Shown here: positions 33,633-42,677 of the stretch, one piece after another
Position numbering within the stretch: the first letter of the stretch is position 1
Layout: each line of letters begins with the position of its first letter
Origin: an uncultured Sphingomonadales bacterium
Lineage (GTDB): Bacteria; Pseudomonadota; Alphaproteobacteria; Sphingomonadales; Sphingomonadaceae
Direction: 5' to 3'
Length of the DNA: 64,000 nucleotides
NCBI GenBank assembly: GCA_903821605.1
Contig: CAIJLZ010000004.1
Location: forward strand, 330,349 to 394,348
Translations under genes and position numbers: made by a program
Notes under the pieces: model-generated
The model's database searches: none
The model's input: the letters and a program-made list of their open reading frames with translations, nothing else
Told to the model about the DNA's origin: nothing

Positions 33633-34436
33633 ATGAAATCACTCGTCTTGAACGCGCGGCAGGATGCCGGTTTCGAGGCGCGGCTTCAGGTCGCGCTGGA
33701 TATCTGCCGGGCCACCAATGGTCATTTGAGTGGCGTCTTTGCGCCGCCGATCGAAAGTGCGGTTGCCTTGGGCGATGCGCTCGCGACGGTCGAACTGTTG
33801 CGGGTGGTGGAAGGGCAGGAGCAGCGCGCGCGCGACGCGGTCAAGGCGCGCTTGGCGGCCGAAAATGTGCCGTGGGACTATATCGCATCGACCCAGGCCA
33901 TCGCCCCGGCGCTCGCGGGCTTGGGTGCGCTGGCCGATCTGATTGTGCTCAGCCATCCCGGCCATGGCGCGCCCGCGCCATTTGAAAGCGGGATCATCGG
34001 CGACGTTGTCATGAGCGCCCGGACGCCGGTCCTTGTCGTGCCGGATGAGGTGCGGGGATTTAATCCGGCGGCGCCGGTTGTGATGGGCTGGAACGGATCA
34101 GTCGAAGCGGCCCGCGCCTTGAAGGCGGTGGCCCCCTTGCTGCATCTGGCGACGGGGGTGCACCTCGTCGCGATTGACGAGGGGCGCGAACGGCCCCTGC
34201 CTGCGACGATGGCCGCCGCCTATTTGGCGCGGCACGGCGTCGCCGCCGAAATCCATGCGCGTGCCGCGCCCAAGGCGGGGGTCGCGGCGGCACTAGTCGG
34301 CACCGCGCGTGAGCTTGGCGCCAGTTGTCTGGTGATGGGGGCGTTCGGCCACAGCCGGCTGCGCGAATTTTGGTTTGGTGGTGTCACCCGGTCGATGATC
34401 GATGGGGTGGCCATGCCCACCATCTTTGTGCACTGA
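33633..34436 (+). CDS. Universal stress protein with two UspA domains
   Basis: 267 residues, two tandem UspA domains. Domain 1 (1-140) ends in ADLIVLSHPGHGAPAPFESG and VLVVPDE; domain 2 (about 148-267) ends in CLVMGAFGHSRLREFWFGG and MPTIFVH, the ATP-binding G-x2-G-x9-G(S/T)-type loop region. Such proteins support survival under low oxygen and stasis. The ATG at 33633 follows GGGGAGAAAG. Likely controlled by oxygen through the FNR/FixK-like box upstream. Confidence 0.9.
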   Translation: MKSLVLNARQDAGFEARLQVALDICRATNGHLSGVFAPPIESAVALGDALATVELLRVVEGQEQRARDAVKARLAAENVPWDYIASTQAIAPALAGLGALADLIVLSHPGHGAPAPFESGIIGDVVMSARTPVLVVPDEVRGFNPAAPVVMGWNGSVEAARALKAVAPLLHLATGVHLVAIDEGRERPLPATMAAAYLARHGVAAEIHARAAPKAGVAAALVGTARELGASCLVMGAFGHSRLREFWFGGVTRSMIDGVAMPTIFVH

Positions 34437-34459
34437 TGGCAACTGATGGCAAAGGAAAG

Positions 34460-34478
34460 GGAGGCCGGATCGGCCTCC
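34460..34478. terminator. Hairpin between convergent usp and hslU genes
   Basis: GGAGGCCG (34460-34467) and CGGCCTCC (34471-34478) with a three-base loop; followed on the minus strand by CTTTCCTTT. It can end transcription of hslU and possibly of the stress-protein gene. Confidence 0.6.
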
Positions 34479-34487
34479 CCTAATTGA

Positions 34488-35789
34488 TTAAAGCACATAT
34501 TTACTGAGGTCGGTGTCGCGCGCGATGCTGGCCAATTGGGCGTCGACATAGGCCCCGTCGATCGTGATGCGGCTGCCTTTGCGGTCCTCGGCATCGAAGC
34601 TGACATCTTCCAGCAGCTTCTCCATCACGGTCGACAGTCGCCGCGCCCCGATATTCTCGATGCTTTCGTTGACCTCCGCCGCGACGCGCGCAATGGCGCG
34701 GATGCCGTCGTCGGTGAACGCGATGTCGACGCCTTCCGTGCCGATCAGGGCGCGATATTGCTCGGTCAGGCTGGCGCGGGTGTCGGACAGGATGCGGACG
34801 AAATCATCCTCGGTCAGGCCCTGCAATTCGACCCGGATCGGCAGGCGACCCTGCAATTCGGGCAGCAGATCGGACGGCTTGGCGACGTGGAAGGCGCCGG
34901 ACGCGATGAACAGGATATGGTCGGTCTTCATCGGGCCATATTTGGTCGCGACGGTCGTCCCCTCGATCAGCGGCAGCAGGTCGCGCTGCACGCCTTCGCG
35001 GCTGACGGAGCCGCCGCGCACGTCGCTGACCGCGATCTTGTCGATCTCGTCCAGAAAGACAATGCCATTGGCTTCTGCATCCGCCAAGGCGGTGCGGCTG
35101 ACCTCGTCCTGATCAAGCCGCTTGTCGGCCTCTTCCTCGACCAGCTTGGTCCAAGCGGCGGGCACCGTCAGCTTGCGGCGCTTCAGATTTTGCTGGCCGA
35201 ATGCCTTGCCCATCATTTCGCCCAGATTGATCATGCCGATGCCGCCGCCGCCGCCCGGAATTTCAAATGGCGTCTGGGGCGCGGCGTCCAGCTCGATCTC
35301 GATTTCCGCCGTGGCGAGATGGCCATCATGGAAGCGCTGGCGGAACGAGCTGCGCGTTGCTTCCGATGCGTCCTTGCCGCACAGCGCATCGAGCAGGCGG
35401 TTCATCGCCGCCTCTTCGGCCTTGTCCTTGACGGCGAGGCGGCGGCGTTCTTTTTCGAGCCGGATCGCTTCCTCCACCAGATCGCGGGCGATTTGCTCGA
35501 CATCGCGGCCGACATAGCCGACCTCGGTAAATTTGGTCGCCTCGACCTTGACGAATGGCGCATCGGCCAGCTTGGCCAGTCGGCGCGAGATTTCGGTCTT
35601 GCCGCAGCCCGTCGGCCCGATCATCAAAATATTCTTTGGCGTGACCTCGTCGCGCAGGTTGTCGGGCAGCCGCTGCCGCCGCCACCGGTTGCGCAGCGCG
35701 ACCGCGACCGCCTTTTTGGCCTCGGTCTGGCCGACAATATGTTCATCCAGGGCGGCAACAATGGCCTTGGGGGTCAAATTCTCGTTCAT
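34488..35789 (-). CDS. hslU: ATP-dependent protease ATPase subunit HslU
   Basis: 433 residues, full length. AAA+ unfoldase of the HslUV protease. [17 protein letters not shown] at the N-terminus, Walker [10 protein letters not shown], pore loop [11 protein letters not shown], intermediate domain, Walker [12 protein letters not shown], sensor regions and the C-terminal [16 protein letters not shown] tail (here [11 protein letters not shown]) that inserts into HslV. The ATG at 35789 fits the family start. Lies 41 bases behind hslV. Confidence 0.97.
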   Translation of the reverse strand: MNENLTPKAIVAALDEHIVGQTEAKKAVAVALRNRWRRQRLPDNLRDEVTPKNILMIGPTGCGKTEISRRLAKLADAPFVKVEATKFTEVGYVGRDVEQIARDLVEEAIRLEKERRRLAVKDKAEEAAMNRLLDALCGKDASEATRSSFRQRFHDGHLATAEIEIELDAAPQTPFEIPGGGGGIGMINLGEMMGKAFGQQNLKRRKLTVPAAWTKLVEEEADKRLDQDEVSRTALADAEANGIVFLDEIDKIAVSDVRGGSVSREGVQRDLLPLIEGTTVATKYGPMKTDHILFIASGAFHVAKPSDLLPELQGRLPIRVELQGLTEDDFVRILSDTRASLTEQYRALIGTEGVDIAFTDDGIRAIARVAAEVNESIENIGARRLSTVMEKLLEDVSFDAEDRKGSRITIDGAYVDAQLASIARDTDLSKYVL

Positions 35790-35830
35790 TGTCACTCTTT
35801 TCTCGCCTCCCTGACGTGGGAGCGGTGCGA

Positions 35831-36382
35831 TCAACCTTCGGTCGCCAGCGTCTCGATGGTGAATTGCTCGTTGGTATAGACGCAGATGTCGGCGGCGACT
35901 TTCATCGCCTTTCTGGCCTGCACTTCGGCGTCCTGTTCATATGCCTGCAGCGCCCGGGCGGCGGCGAGGGCGTAATTGCCGCCCGATCCGATCGCGGCAA
36001 TGCCGTCATTGGGTTCAAGCACATCGCCATTGCCGGTCAGGATCAGTGTCACCTCCTTGTCGGCCACGATCATCATCGCCTCAAGGTTGCGCAGATATTT
36101 GTCGGTGCGCCAATTCTTGGCCAGTTCGACCGCCGCGCGCATCAGCTTGCCATGATGTTTTTCGAGCTGGGCTTCCAGTCGTTCGAACAGGGTGAAGGCA
36201 TCCGCCGTCGCCCCGGCAAAGCCGCCGATGACCGATCCATTGCCCAATGGGCGGACCTTGCGGGCGTTCGGTTTCATCACCGTTTGGCCCATGGAGACTT
36301 GGCCGTCGCCGATGACGACGACCTTGCCGTTCTTGCGCACGGAGAGGATGGTCGTGCCGTGCCACGTCATGGTATCGCTCAT
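35831..36382 (-). CDS. hslV: ATP-dependent protease proteolytic subunit HslV
   Basis: 183 residues. Proteasome-type threonine protease: the catalytic Thr is the first of TTILSVRK, preceded here by a short propeptide that ends in HG, as in other alphaproteobacterial Hsl[29 protein letters not shown] and the C-terminal [16 protein letters not shown] are family motifs. A second in-frame ATG at 36370 is possible. First gene of the hslVU operon, divergent from ppx. Confidence 0.96.
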   Translation of the reverse strand: MSDTMTWHGTTILSVRKNGKVVVIGDGQVSMGQTVMKPNARKVRPLGNGSVIGGFAGATADAFTLFERLEAQLEKHHGKLMRAAVELAKNWRTDKYLRNLEAMMIVADKEVTLILTGNGDVLEPNDGIAAIGSGGNYALAAARALQAYEQDAEVQARKAMKVAADICVYTNEQFTIETLATEG

Positions 36383-36551
36383 GGTCGGCGATATGGGGAG
36401 CGGTTCGCGACCCTGCAATGGGGTGGGCGATGAAATCATCGCGCAGCGCGCAGAGCCGGTCGCCCCCTTGTGCCGAGGCCCGGCTTTCATTAGGTTGGGC
36501 ACCAAGTACCGGCGGCAGTCTCTGCTGATGACCGGATTTGACGTGAGTGGA

Positions 36552-37637
36552 ATGAACATGGCCAAGGCGCTTTCGGACGCCAGTGGGAGCCGGCCGGGCT
36601 TATCCGGTGGCAGCGCTCCCCCCGTTTTTGAGCCTCCCGGCCGTCCCGGCGGGGAATATTCGGTCAAGCGCGCCTATGCCGCCATCGACCTTGGCACCAA
36701 TAACTGTCGCTTGTTGATTGCCCGTCCGACGTCGGATGGCTTTGTCGTCGTCGACAGTTTCTCCCGCATTGTCCGCCTTGGCGAAGGGCTGGCCCGTACC
36801 GGCAATCTCAATGACGCCGCGATTGAGCGCGCGGTTGGCGCGCTGGCCATCTGCGCCGATAAAATGCGCCGCCGCCCGGTCCATCTGGCCCGCTCGGTGG
36901 CGACCGAGGCCTGTCGCCGCGCCGCCAATGGCCGCGATTTTGTGGGCCGGGTGTTGCGGGAAACCGGTATTGCGCTCGACATCATCAGCCCGGCTGAAGA
37001 GGCTCGGCTCGCGGTCATGGGCTGCCATGCGCTGCTGGAGCCGGGCGACGGCCCGGCGCTGATCTTCGATATTGGCGGGGGGTCGACCGAATTGATCCTG
37101 GTCGATACCGGGCGGGTGTCGCGCCAAGGCCATCCCGATATTCTTAGCTGGTATAGCGCCCCTTGGGGTGTGGTGTCGCTTTCCGAACATGAAGAGGGCG
37201 AGGCCGAAACTGCCGAGGGGAGGCTGGCCGCCTATCGCCGGATGCGCGAATTGGTGCAGCAGAGCTTTGCCGATTTCGCCCTGAGCCTGCCGCGCGGCAT
37301 CAGCCCGTTGCGCTTGCTTGGCACCAGCGGCACGGTGACGACGCTGGGCAGCTATTTCCTCAACCTCCCGGTTTATGATCGGCGCGCGGTTGACGGGTTG
37401 ATGGTGGGGTCGGAACAGATGCGCGCGATCTGCCGCGAACTGGCGGGCATGTCATGCGCCGAACGCTCGCTCTTGCCGTGCATTGGCAAGGACCGGGCCG
37501 ATCTGGTGGTCGCGGGCTGCGCCATTTTGGAGGCGATCATCGACCTTTGGCCGGCGGAGAGACTGGGCGTCGCGGATCGCGGCATTCGTGAAGGCATATT
37601 GCGCGGGATGATGCCCGGCGGAATGGGACGAGCATGA
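36552..37637 (+). CDS. Ppx/GppA family exopolyphosphatase
   Basis: 361 residues. Actin-like ATPase/phosphatase fold: [57 protein letters not shown] and [12 protein letters not shown] are the phosphate-binding motifs of exopolyphosphatase and pppGpp phosphatase. The first 35 or so residues are Pro/Gly/Ser-rich and outside the domain. Starts at 36552 and 36558 are both possible and no strong ribosome binding site decides between them. Its stop overlaps rlmE by ATGA. It is shorter than E. coli Ppx and lacks the C-terminal HD-like part, as in other alphaproteobacteria. Confidence 0.9.
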   Translation: MNMAKALSDASGSRPGLSGGSAPPVFEPPGRPGGEYSVKRAYAAIDLGTNNCRLLIARPTSDGFVVVDSFSRIVRLGEGLARTGNLNDAAIERAVGALAICADKMRRRPVHLARSVATEACRRAANGRDFVGRVLRETGIALDIISPAEEARLAVMGCHALLEPGDGPALIFDIGGGSTELILVDTGRVSRQGHPDILSWYSAPWGVVSLSEHEEGEAETAEGRLAAYRRMRELVQQSFADFALSLPRGISPLRLLGTSGTVTTLGSYFLNLPVYDRRAVDGLMVGSEQMRAICRELAGMSCAERSLLPCIGKDRADLVVAGCAILEAIIDLWPAERLGVADRGIREGILRGMMPGGMGRA

Positions 37638-38311
37638 ACAACCGCACATTGACCGGCAAACAGCGGGTGAAAACCGCCCGCAAGCGCACGGCGGCATCGA
37701 CCCGCTGGCTCGAACGCCAGCTCAACGATCCTTATGTCCGCCGCGCCAAGGCCGAGGGCTATCGTTCGCGCGCGGCCTATAAGCTGATCGAGTTGGACGA
37801 GCGCTTCGGCCTGCTCAAGGGCGCGCGACGCGTTGTCGATCTGGGGGTGGCGCCGGGCGGCTGGACGCAGGTCGTGCGCCGGCAATTGCCGAACGCGACC
37901 GTGGTCGGCATCGACCTGTTGCCGACCGATCCGATCGAGGGCGCGGTGTTGATGGAAATGGACTTTATGGACGATGCGGCGCCGGGCCTGCTCGCCGACG
38001 CGCTGGGCGGTGCGGCGGACCTCGTCTTGTCCGACATGGCCGCCAATACGGTGGGCCATGCCCAGACCGATCACTTGCGGACGATGGGACTGGTCGAGGC
38101 GGCGGCATTATTTGCCGGCGACGTGCTGCGGCCGGGCGGGGCGTTTGTCGCCAAGGTGCTGGCGGGCGGCGCGGACAATGATCTGGTCGCGATGCTCAAG
38201 CGCATGTTCACCACCGTCAAGCACGCCAAGCCGCCTGCCAGCCGCAAGGAATCGTCGGAATGGTATGTGATCGCACAGGGCTTCAAAGGCCGCGAAACCG
38301 GGCCTGAATAA
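37634..38311 (+). CDS. rlmE: 23S rRNA 2'-O-ribose methyltransferase RlmE (FtsJ/RrmJ)
   Basis: 225 residues. Methylates the ribose of U2552 (E. coli numbering) in 23S rRNA late in 50S assembly. [20 protein letters not shown] carries the first catalytic Lys; [14 protein letters not shown] is the SAM-binding loop; [13 protein letters not shown] holds the catalytic Asp; [10 protein letters not shown] and [18 protein letters not shown] supply the second Lys and the terminal Glu motif. Overlaps the phosphatase gene by four bases. Confidence 0.95.
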   Translation: MNNRTLTGKQRVKTARKRTAASTRWLERQLNDPYVRRAKAEGYRSRAAYKLIELDERFGLLKGARRVVDLGVAPGGWTQVVRRQLPNATVVGIDLLPTDPIEGAVLMEMDFMDDAAPGLLADALGGAADLVLSDMAANTVGHAQTDHLRTMGLVEAAALFAGDVLRPGGAFVAKVLAGGADNDLVAMLKRMFTTVKHAKPPASRKESSEWYVIAQGFKGRETGPE

Positions 38312-38330
38312 GCGCACCAGTCGGCGGGGG

Positions 38331-38351
38331 ATGCTGAACCCAGTTCAGCAT
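38331..38351. repeat. Small palindromic element between convergent genes
   Basis: ATGCTGAAC-CCA-GTTCAGCAT, a 9-base stem with 3-base loop, between rlmE and the BaiN-like gene. It resembles short extragenic palindromes (GCTGAAC...GTTCAGC) that I know to be frequent in sphingomonad genomes; it could also help end transcription. Confidence 0.5.
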
Positions 38352-38390
38352 GACGACGCCTGGGGTGAGGGGTGTGGCACCTAGGCGGCG

Positions 38391-39563
38391 TCAGATTTCC
38401 ATGCCGACGACCCAGCCACTGGCCCAGGCCCATTGAAAATTATAGCCGCCGAGCCAGCCCGTCACATCCACGCCTTCGCCGATGAAGTGCAGGCCGGGCA
38501 AGTGGCGGGCGGCCATGTTGCGGGAGGACAGGCCGGCGGTGTCGATCCCGCCGATGGTCACTTCCGCTTTGGCGAAACCCTCGGTGCCATTGGGGTGGAA
38601 GGCCCAGCCGCTGAGCTGTTGGCCCGCCGATCTGAGGGCCTTGTCGGGCAGGTTGCCGAGTTCGCGCGGCAGGTTGAGCCGTTCGGCCAGCACGCTGGCC
38701 AGCCGCTGCGGGAGATGATCGCCCAATACGGCAGGCAGCAAGGCGCGCGGCCGCGCTTGTTTGGCGGCGATGAGCAGGGCGCCCGCGTCTTCGCCGGGGA
38801 GGAAGTCGATGGCAATGGGCTGGCCGTGCCGCCAATAAGAGGAGATCTGGAGGATCGCCGGGCCGGATAGGCCGCGATGGGTGAAGAGGCTGGCTTCCTC
38901 GAACATCGCCTTGCCACAGCTGACGCGGGTCATGGTCGCGACGCCCGAGAGGTCGCGGAACAGCAGTTCCTCGCCGCCGAGTGTGAGCGGCACCAGCGCC
39001 GGGCGCGGTTCCACCACTTTCAGCCCGAACTGGCGCGCGAGATCATAAGCATAGCCGGTCGCCCCCATTTTCGGGATCGAGGGGCCGCCGGTCGCGATGA
39101 CGAGGGACGGGGCCAAATGATCGACCCCGTTGATGGTCACCCTAAACCGCCCGTCGGCATGGCTGATCGCGCTCACGCCATGGCCGAAGCTGAAACGCAC
39201 ATGGGGCGGGCAGGCGCGCAGCAGCATGTCGACGATCTGCCGGGCCGAGCCGTCGCAGAACAACTGGCCCAGCGTCTTTTCGTGCCAAGCGATCCCGGCG
39301 GCATCGACCATCGCGATGAAATCATCGGCAGTGAAGCGACCCAGCGCGGATTTCATGAAATGCGGGTTGTGGGAGATGTAGCGGTCGGCCTTGGCACCCA
39401 CATTGGTGAAGTTGCAGCGCCCTCCGCCCGAAATCAGGATCTTCTTGCCCGGCTCATCGGCATGATCGACCACCAGCACGCGCCGATCCCGCTGACCGGC
39501 GACGCCTGCGGCCATCAGCCCGGCGGCACCTGCTCCGATGATGATCGCGTCATGGTTGAACAT
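38391..39563 (-). CDS. BaiN/HI0933-like FAD-dependent oxidoreductase
   Basis: 390 residues. Flavoprotein with FAD-binding AIIIGAGAAGLMAAGVAG, the family hallmark SGGGRCNFTN, IATGGPSIPKMGATGYAYDLA, and C-terminal LHFIGEGVDVTGWLGGYNFQWAWASG. The HI0933 family has unclear substrates. The ATG at 39563 gives the proper N-terminus; the longer frame runs into the bL25 terminator. Confidence 0.93.
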   Translation of the reverse strand: MFNHDAIIIGAGAAGLMAAGVAGQRDRRVLVVDHADEPGKKILISGGGRCNFTNVGAKADRYISHNPHFMKSALGRFTADDFIAMVDAAGIAWHEKTLGQLFCDGSARQIVDMLLRACPPHVRFSFGHGVSAISHADGRFRVTINGVDHLAPSLVIATGGPSIPKMGATGYAYDLARQFGLKVVEPRPALVPLTLGGEELLFRDLSGVATMTRVSCGKAMFEEASLFTHRGLSGPAILQISSYWRHGQPIAIDFLPGEDAGALLIAAKQARPRALLPAVLGDHLPQRLASVLAERLNLPRELGNLPDKALRSAGQQLSGWAFHPNGTEGFAKAEVTIGGIDTAGLSSRNMAARHLPGLHFIGEGVDVTGWLGGYNFQWAWASGWVVGMEI

Positions 39564-39601
39564 CTGGTTTCCCGATAGGAGGGGCGCGGGGCAGGGCCAC
39601 G

Positions 39602-39636
39602 AAAAAGGGGGAAGGAAGGTTGCCCTTCCTCCCCCC
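39602..39636 (-). terminator. Rho-independent terminator of the bL25 gene
   Basis: On the minus strand a 13-base G/A-rich stem (one G-U pair) closes a GCAA tetraloop and is followed by five T. It lies about 70 bases after the bL25 stop. Confidence 0.85.
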
Positions 39637-39704
39637 TTGTCAGCCTGCCTGTCCATCGCGGTCAATCATGACGCGGCGATGGTCGGACGTGGACCGTTGG
39701 CGTG

Positions 39705-40001
39705 TCAGCCGATCCGGAACAGGTCGATGTGCAGCGGGCGATCGTTCACCGGGTGGAACTGCAGGTCCTTCGGCAGCGTCCGGATCGATTCGCCATTCAC
39801 TTCAACCAGGATTTCGCTGTCGAAGAAGGTACCCGTGTTGAGGTACTTGATGATCAGCTTCTCTTCGAGATGAATCGAAATCGGATCCTTGTTGTTGCCG
39901 TAAATCACGGCGGGAACACGGCCTTGCTTGCGCAGTTCACGGGAGGCTCCCTTGCCAGCCCGTTCGCGAAGCTCAGCCGACACGGTCAGCACGTCGCTCA
40001 T
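39705..40001 (-). CDS. rplY: 50S ribosomal protein bL25, short form
   Basis: 98 residues. 5S rRNA-binding N-terminal domain of the TL5/CTC family: [56 protein letters not shown]. In most alphaproteobacteria the protein continues for another 90-130 residues; here the frame stops right after HIDLFRIG, and only some 70 bases separate the stop from a strong terminator, so the C-terminal domain is truly missing rather than frameshifted. Single-gene unit divergent from tolQ. Confidence 0.93.
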   Translation of the reverse strand: MSDVLTVSAELRERAGKGASRELRKQGRVPAVIYGNNKDPISIHLEEKLIIKYLNTGTFFDSEILVEVNGESIRTLPKDLQFHPVNDRPLHIDLFRIG

Positions 40002-40213
40002 ATCTAATCTCCAATATATCCAAATTCCCACCACGCCTCCAGGGATGACCATGTCGGGAAGTCGCGCCGCATAGGGCAAAACAGGCATAAATGCAAATAT
40101 CGGCCACGATGATGCAGAAATTCGGGCCGCCGACCGGTTTTCGCTTGCAATGACTGGCTGATATCCCCGATTCATGGTTTTCGACCTATTTCCCGCGAAC
40201 GACGGATACACAT

Positions 40214-40924
40214 ATGCAGCTTGACGGCCTGACACCCACCGCCCAGCCTGATCTTTCCCAGATGATGTCCCCGATCCACCTGTTTATGCAGGCGGATATC
40301 GTGGTGAAATTCGTGATGCTCGGCCTTGTGCTGGCGAGCATCTGGACGTGGACGATCATCATTCGCCATGCCACGCATTTCGGCAAGACGAGTAAGGCGA
40401 ACGAGCAGTTTGAACGCGATTTCTGGAAGGCGGACGATATCGACCGTTTCCACGAGGATCGTGGGCGGGACGATCTGCCGTCGGTCAAGGTGTTCGCGGC
40501 GGCCCTGTCGGAGTGGCGGCGCTCGACGACGGGCAAGGCAATCGACAAGGACGGGATCCGTACCCGGCTCGCCACGGCGATGGGCGCGGCGATTGCGGCC
40601 GAGGTCGACCGGCTGAGCGACCGCATCAATATGCTGGCGACCATCGGTTCGGTTGCGCCATTTGTGGGCCTGTTCGGCACGGTGTGGGGCATTATGCGCA
40701 GCTTCACCGATATCGCGGGCCAGCAAAGCACCAGCCTTAACGTCGTCGCCCCCGGCATTGCCGAGGCGCTGTTCGCGACGGCACTGGGTCTGTTTGCGGC
40801 GATCCCGGCGGTCATCGCCTATAATCGCATCACCCATAGCCTGAACCGGCTGGAGGCGCGGCTTAACCGCTTTGCCGATGGGTTCCACGCCACGCTCTCG
40901 CGCGAACTCGATCAGGAGCGATAA
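40214..40924 (+). CDS. tolQ: Tol-Pal system proton channel subunit TolQ
   Basis: 236 residues, inner membrane. First membrane segment [20 protein letters not shown]; the second and third form the channel, [20 protein letters not shown] and [20 protein letters not shown], with the conserved Thr-Val-Gly/Ala-Pro pattern of ExbB/TolQ. With TolR it uses the proton gradient to drive TolA, keeping the outer membrane tied to the dividing envelope. First gene of tolQRA-lipoprotein-tolB-pal. Confidence 0.95.
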   Translation: MQLDGLTPTAQPDLSQMMSPIHLFMQADIVVKFVMLGLVLASIWTWTIIIRHATHFGKTSKANEQFERDFWKADDIDRFHEDRGRDDLPSVKVFAAALSEWRRSTTGKAIDKDGIRTRLATAMGAAIAAEVDRLSDRINMLATIGSVAPFVGLFGTVWGIMRSFTDIAGQQSTSLNVVAPGIAEALFATALGLFAAIPAVIAYNRITHSLNRLEARLNRFADGFHATLSRELDQER

Positions 40925-40927
40925 GCC

Positions 40928-41380
40928 ATGGCGATGGGGCCACTTCCTTCCCAGCGCCATCGGGGGCGTCGCGCCCCGATGGCAGAGATCAACGTCACGC
41001 CGATGGTCGACGTGATGCTGGTGCTGCTGATCATTTTCATGGTGACGGCACCCTTGCTGAACGCTGGCGTGCCGATTGAACTGCCGGACAGCCGTGCCGC
41101 CGCGCTTGATCAGACGCCTGACAAGCCGGTCCAGCTCTCGCTGGACGATCAGGGGCGGATATTTCTCGATGAGCAGGAAATCCCGCTCGCCGCCCTGCCG
41201 GAACGTCTTTCGGCTTTGTCCCAGCGCGGCGCGCCGGGTGGACCGCAGGTCTATCTGCGGGCTGATCGGGCGCTTGATTATGGCCGGGTGATGCTGGTGA
41301 TGGGTGAACTCAACCATGCCGGGCTGCGCAAGATTTCGCTGGTCACGACCGGCAATGCAGACGGAGAGGCGGCCCAGTAA
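40928..41380 (+). CDS. tolR: Tol-Pal system protein TolR
   Basis: 150 residues. Single membrane segment with the proton-conducting Asp in INVTPMVDVMLVLLIIFM, then a periplasmic ExbD/TolR domain (IELPDSRAAAL, VYLRADRALDYGRVMLVMGE, GLRKISLVT). The stop TAA shares a base with the ATG of tolA. Confidence 0.95.
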   Translation: MAMGPLPSQRHRGRRAPMAEINVTPMVDVMLVLLIIFMVTAPLLNAGVPIELPDSRAAALDQTPDKPVQLSLDDQGRIFLDEQEIPLAALPERLSALSQRGAPGGPQVYLRADRALDYGRVMLVMGELNHAGLRKISLVTTGNADGEAAQ

Positions 41381-42207
41381 TGGATCGCGCCGAAGCGAGA
41401 AGCATCGGAATTTCGGTTGTCGGCCATGCGCTGCTGTTGGCGGCGCTGACCTTCGGCCTGATGCAGCGCAGCCTGCCCAGCCTGCCGCTCAACGAGCCGG
41501 TGGAGGTGTCGCTGGTCGATGAGGTGGGGCTGCAATCGGCCGCGTCGGTGATCAATCCGGACCCGGCAACCAGTCGCGCGCCCGAATTGGGCAAGCCGGA
41601 AGATGCGCCGCCGCCCGAACTGGCGCCGGCCCCGGTGCCGCAACTCGCGCCCAAGCCGCTGCCGCTCAAGCCTGCCGAAAAACCCGCACCAGCACCAACG
41701 CCCAAGCCGGTGCCAGCGGCCAAGCCGGGCAAGGCAGACAGCAAGGCGGGGACTAGCCCGAATTCGACCGCGAAGAAGCAGACCGGCGCGCTGTTCGGCA
41801 ATGACTTTCTGAAGGGCATGAGCGACAAGCCCTCGAAATCGACCAATGCCGCGCCCAAGGCGGCGACGCTTGGCGCACAGGATCTGACCAATATCCAGAG
41901 CGTGATCGCCCGCCGTATTCAGCCTTGCGCCAACACGCGGCGTAATCCGGGGCCGGGGGCCAGCCGGATCAAGACCAAGCTACGCTTGCGGTTCAACAAG
42001 GATGGCTCGCTGGCGGCGCGCCCGGTGCTTGTTTCCCAAGGCGGGGTCGACGGCGACAATCTCCGTTATGCCGATCGTGTATCCGACCTTGCCATTGGTG
42101 CGGTGGTCGAATGCGCGCCGATTACCGGCCTGCCGCCGGAACTTTATAAGACTGAAAACGGCCAGGGGTGGAACGACATTTTCTTCAATTACCAACTGCC
42201 GAACTGA
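41380..42207 (+). CDS. tolA: Tol-Pal system protein TolA
   Basis: 275 residues. N-terminal membrane segment (VVGHALLLAALTFGLMQ), a Pro/Ala/Lys-rich spacer (about 60-160) replacing the long helical domain of enterobacterial TolA, and a C-terminal domain from about 168 (LTNIQSVIARRIQPC, LRLRFNKDGSLAARP, VVECAPITGLP). Cys183 and Cys245 probably form the domain's disulfide. TolA transmits energy from TolQR to Pal and TolB. Stop overlaps the next start (TGATG). Confidence 0.9.
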   Translation: MDRAEARSIGISVVGHALLLAALTFGLMQRSLPSLPLNEPVEVSLVDEVGLQSAASVINPDPATSRAPELGKPEDAPPPELAPAPVPQLAPKPLPLKPAEKPAPAPTPKPVPAAKPGKADSKAGTSPNSTAKKQTGALFGNDFLKGMSDKPSKSTNAAPKAATLGAQDLTNIQSVIARRIQPCANTRRNPGPGASRIKTKLRLRFNKDGSLAARPVLVSQGGVDGDNLRYADRVSDLAIGAVVECAPITGLPPELYKTENGQGWNDIFFNYQLPN

Positions 42208-42677
42208 TGTGGCGGGGCGGGGCGAAATGGCGCGCGCGGTGCCTGCCGATGTCGTTCATCCTGCTTTCAGCCTGTGCCGGGCAGCCTCCGGTCGCGATGC
42301 CGATATCCGATCCCTTGACCGTGCAGGCGACTGCGCCGCAGCCTACTGGCCCCGACCCGGTTCAGTTGCGCGCGGTTATTGATCGGATCGGGCAGCAGGT
42401 CCGGCGCTGCTATCGCACGCCGGTTCGCCTGTCGGCGGCGCGCCAGATCGTGACCGTGATGCAGGTGCGTTTTGGCCCTGATGGCATGTTGGCCGCGATG
42501 CCGCTTGTCGCCGGGCAGAGCGGCATCACGCCCGAGGGTGCGCCTTATGCCGGGGTGATGGCGGAAGCGGCGCGCACGGCGATTATCCGTTGCACCCCCA
42601 TTGCCGCGCCGGTCGAACTGCACCAGAATGGCTGGAGCGAACTTTATCTGACATTCAGTCCGAAGGGATCGGCATGA
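42207..42677 (+). CDS. TolA-C-like lipoprotein inserted in the tol operon
   Basis: 156 residues. A signal peptide ends in the lipobox FILLSAC (lipidated Cys23), followed by a Pro/Ala/Thr spacer and a domain from about 52 (LRAVIDRIGQQVRRC, MQVRFGPDGMLAAMPL, IIRCTPIAAP, LYLTFSP) that matches the C-terminal domain of the TolA encoded just upstream in order and spacing, including both Cys (68 and 129). So it looks like a tandem copy of TolA domain III that has become a lipoprotein. The start ATG shares a base with the tolA stop, and its own stop overlaps tolB (ATGA), so it is a true operon member. It is not one of the classical Tol proteins. Confidence 0.8.
   Translation: MWRGGAKWRARCLPMSFILLSACAGQPPVAMPISDPLTVQATAPQPTGPDPVQLRAVIDRIGQQVRRCYRTPVRLSAARQIVTVMQVRFGPDGMLAAMPLVAGQSGITPEGAPYAGVMAEAARTAIIRCTPIAAPVELHQNGWSELYLTFSPKGSA

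Noticed and set aside
34536..35879. 447-codon open frame antisense to hslU
   Set aside because: Shadow of a GC-rich coding gene; hslU on the other strand is unmistakable.
40172..41317. 381-codon open frame antisense to tolQ and tolR
   Set aside because: His/Arg-rich shadow frame spanning two well-supported genes.
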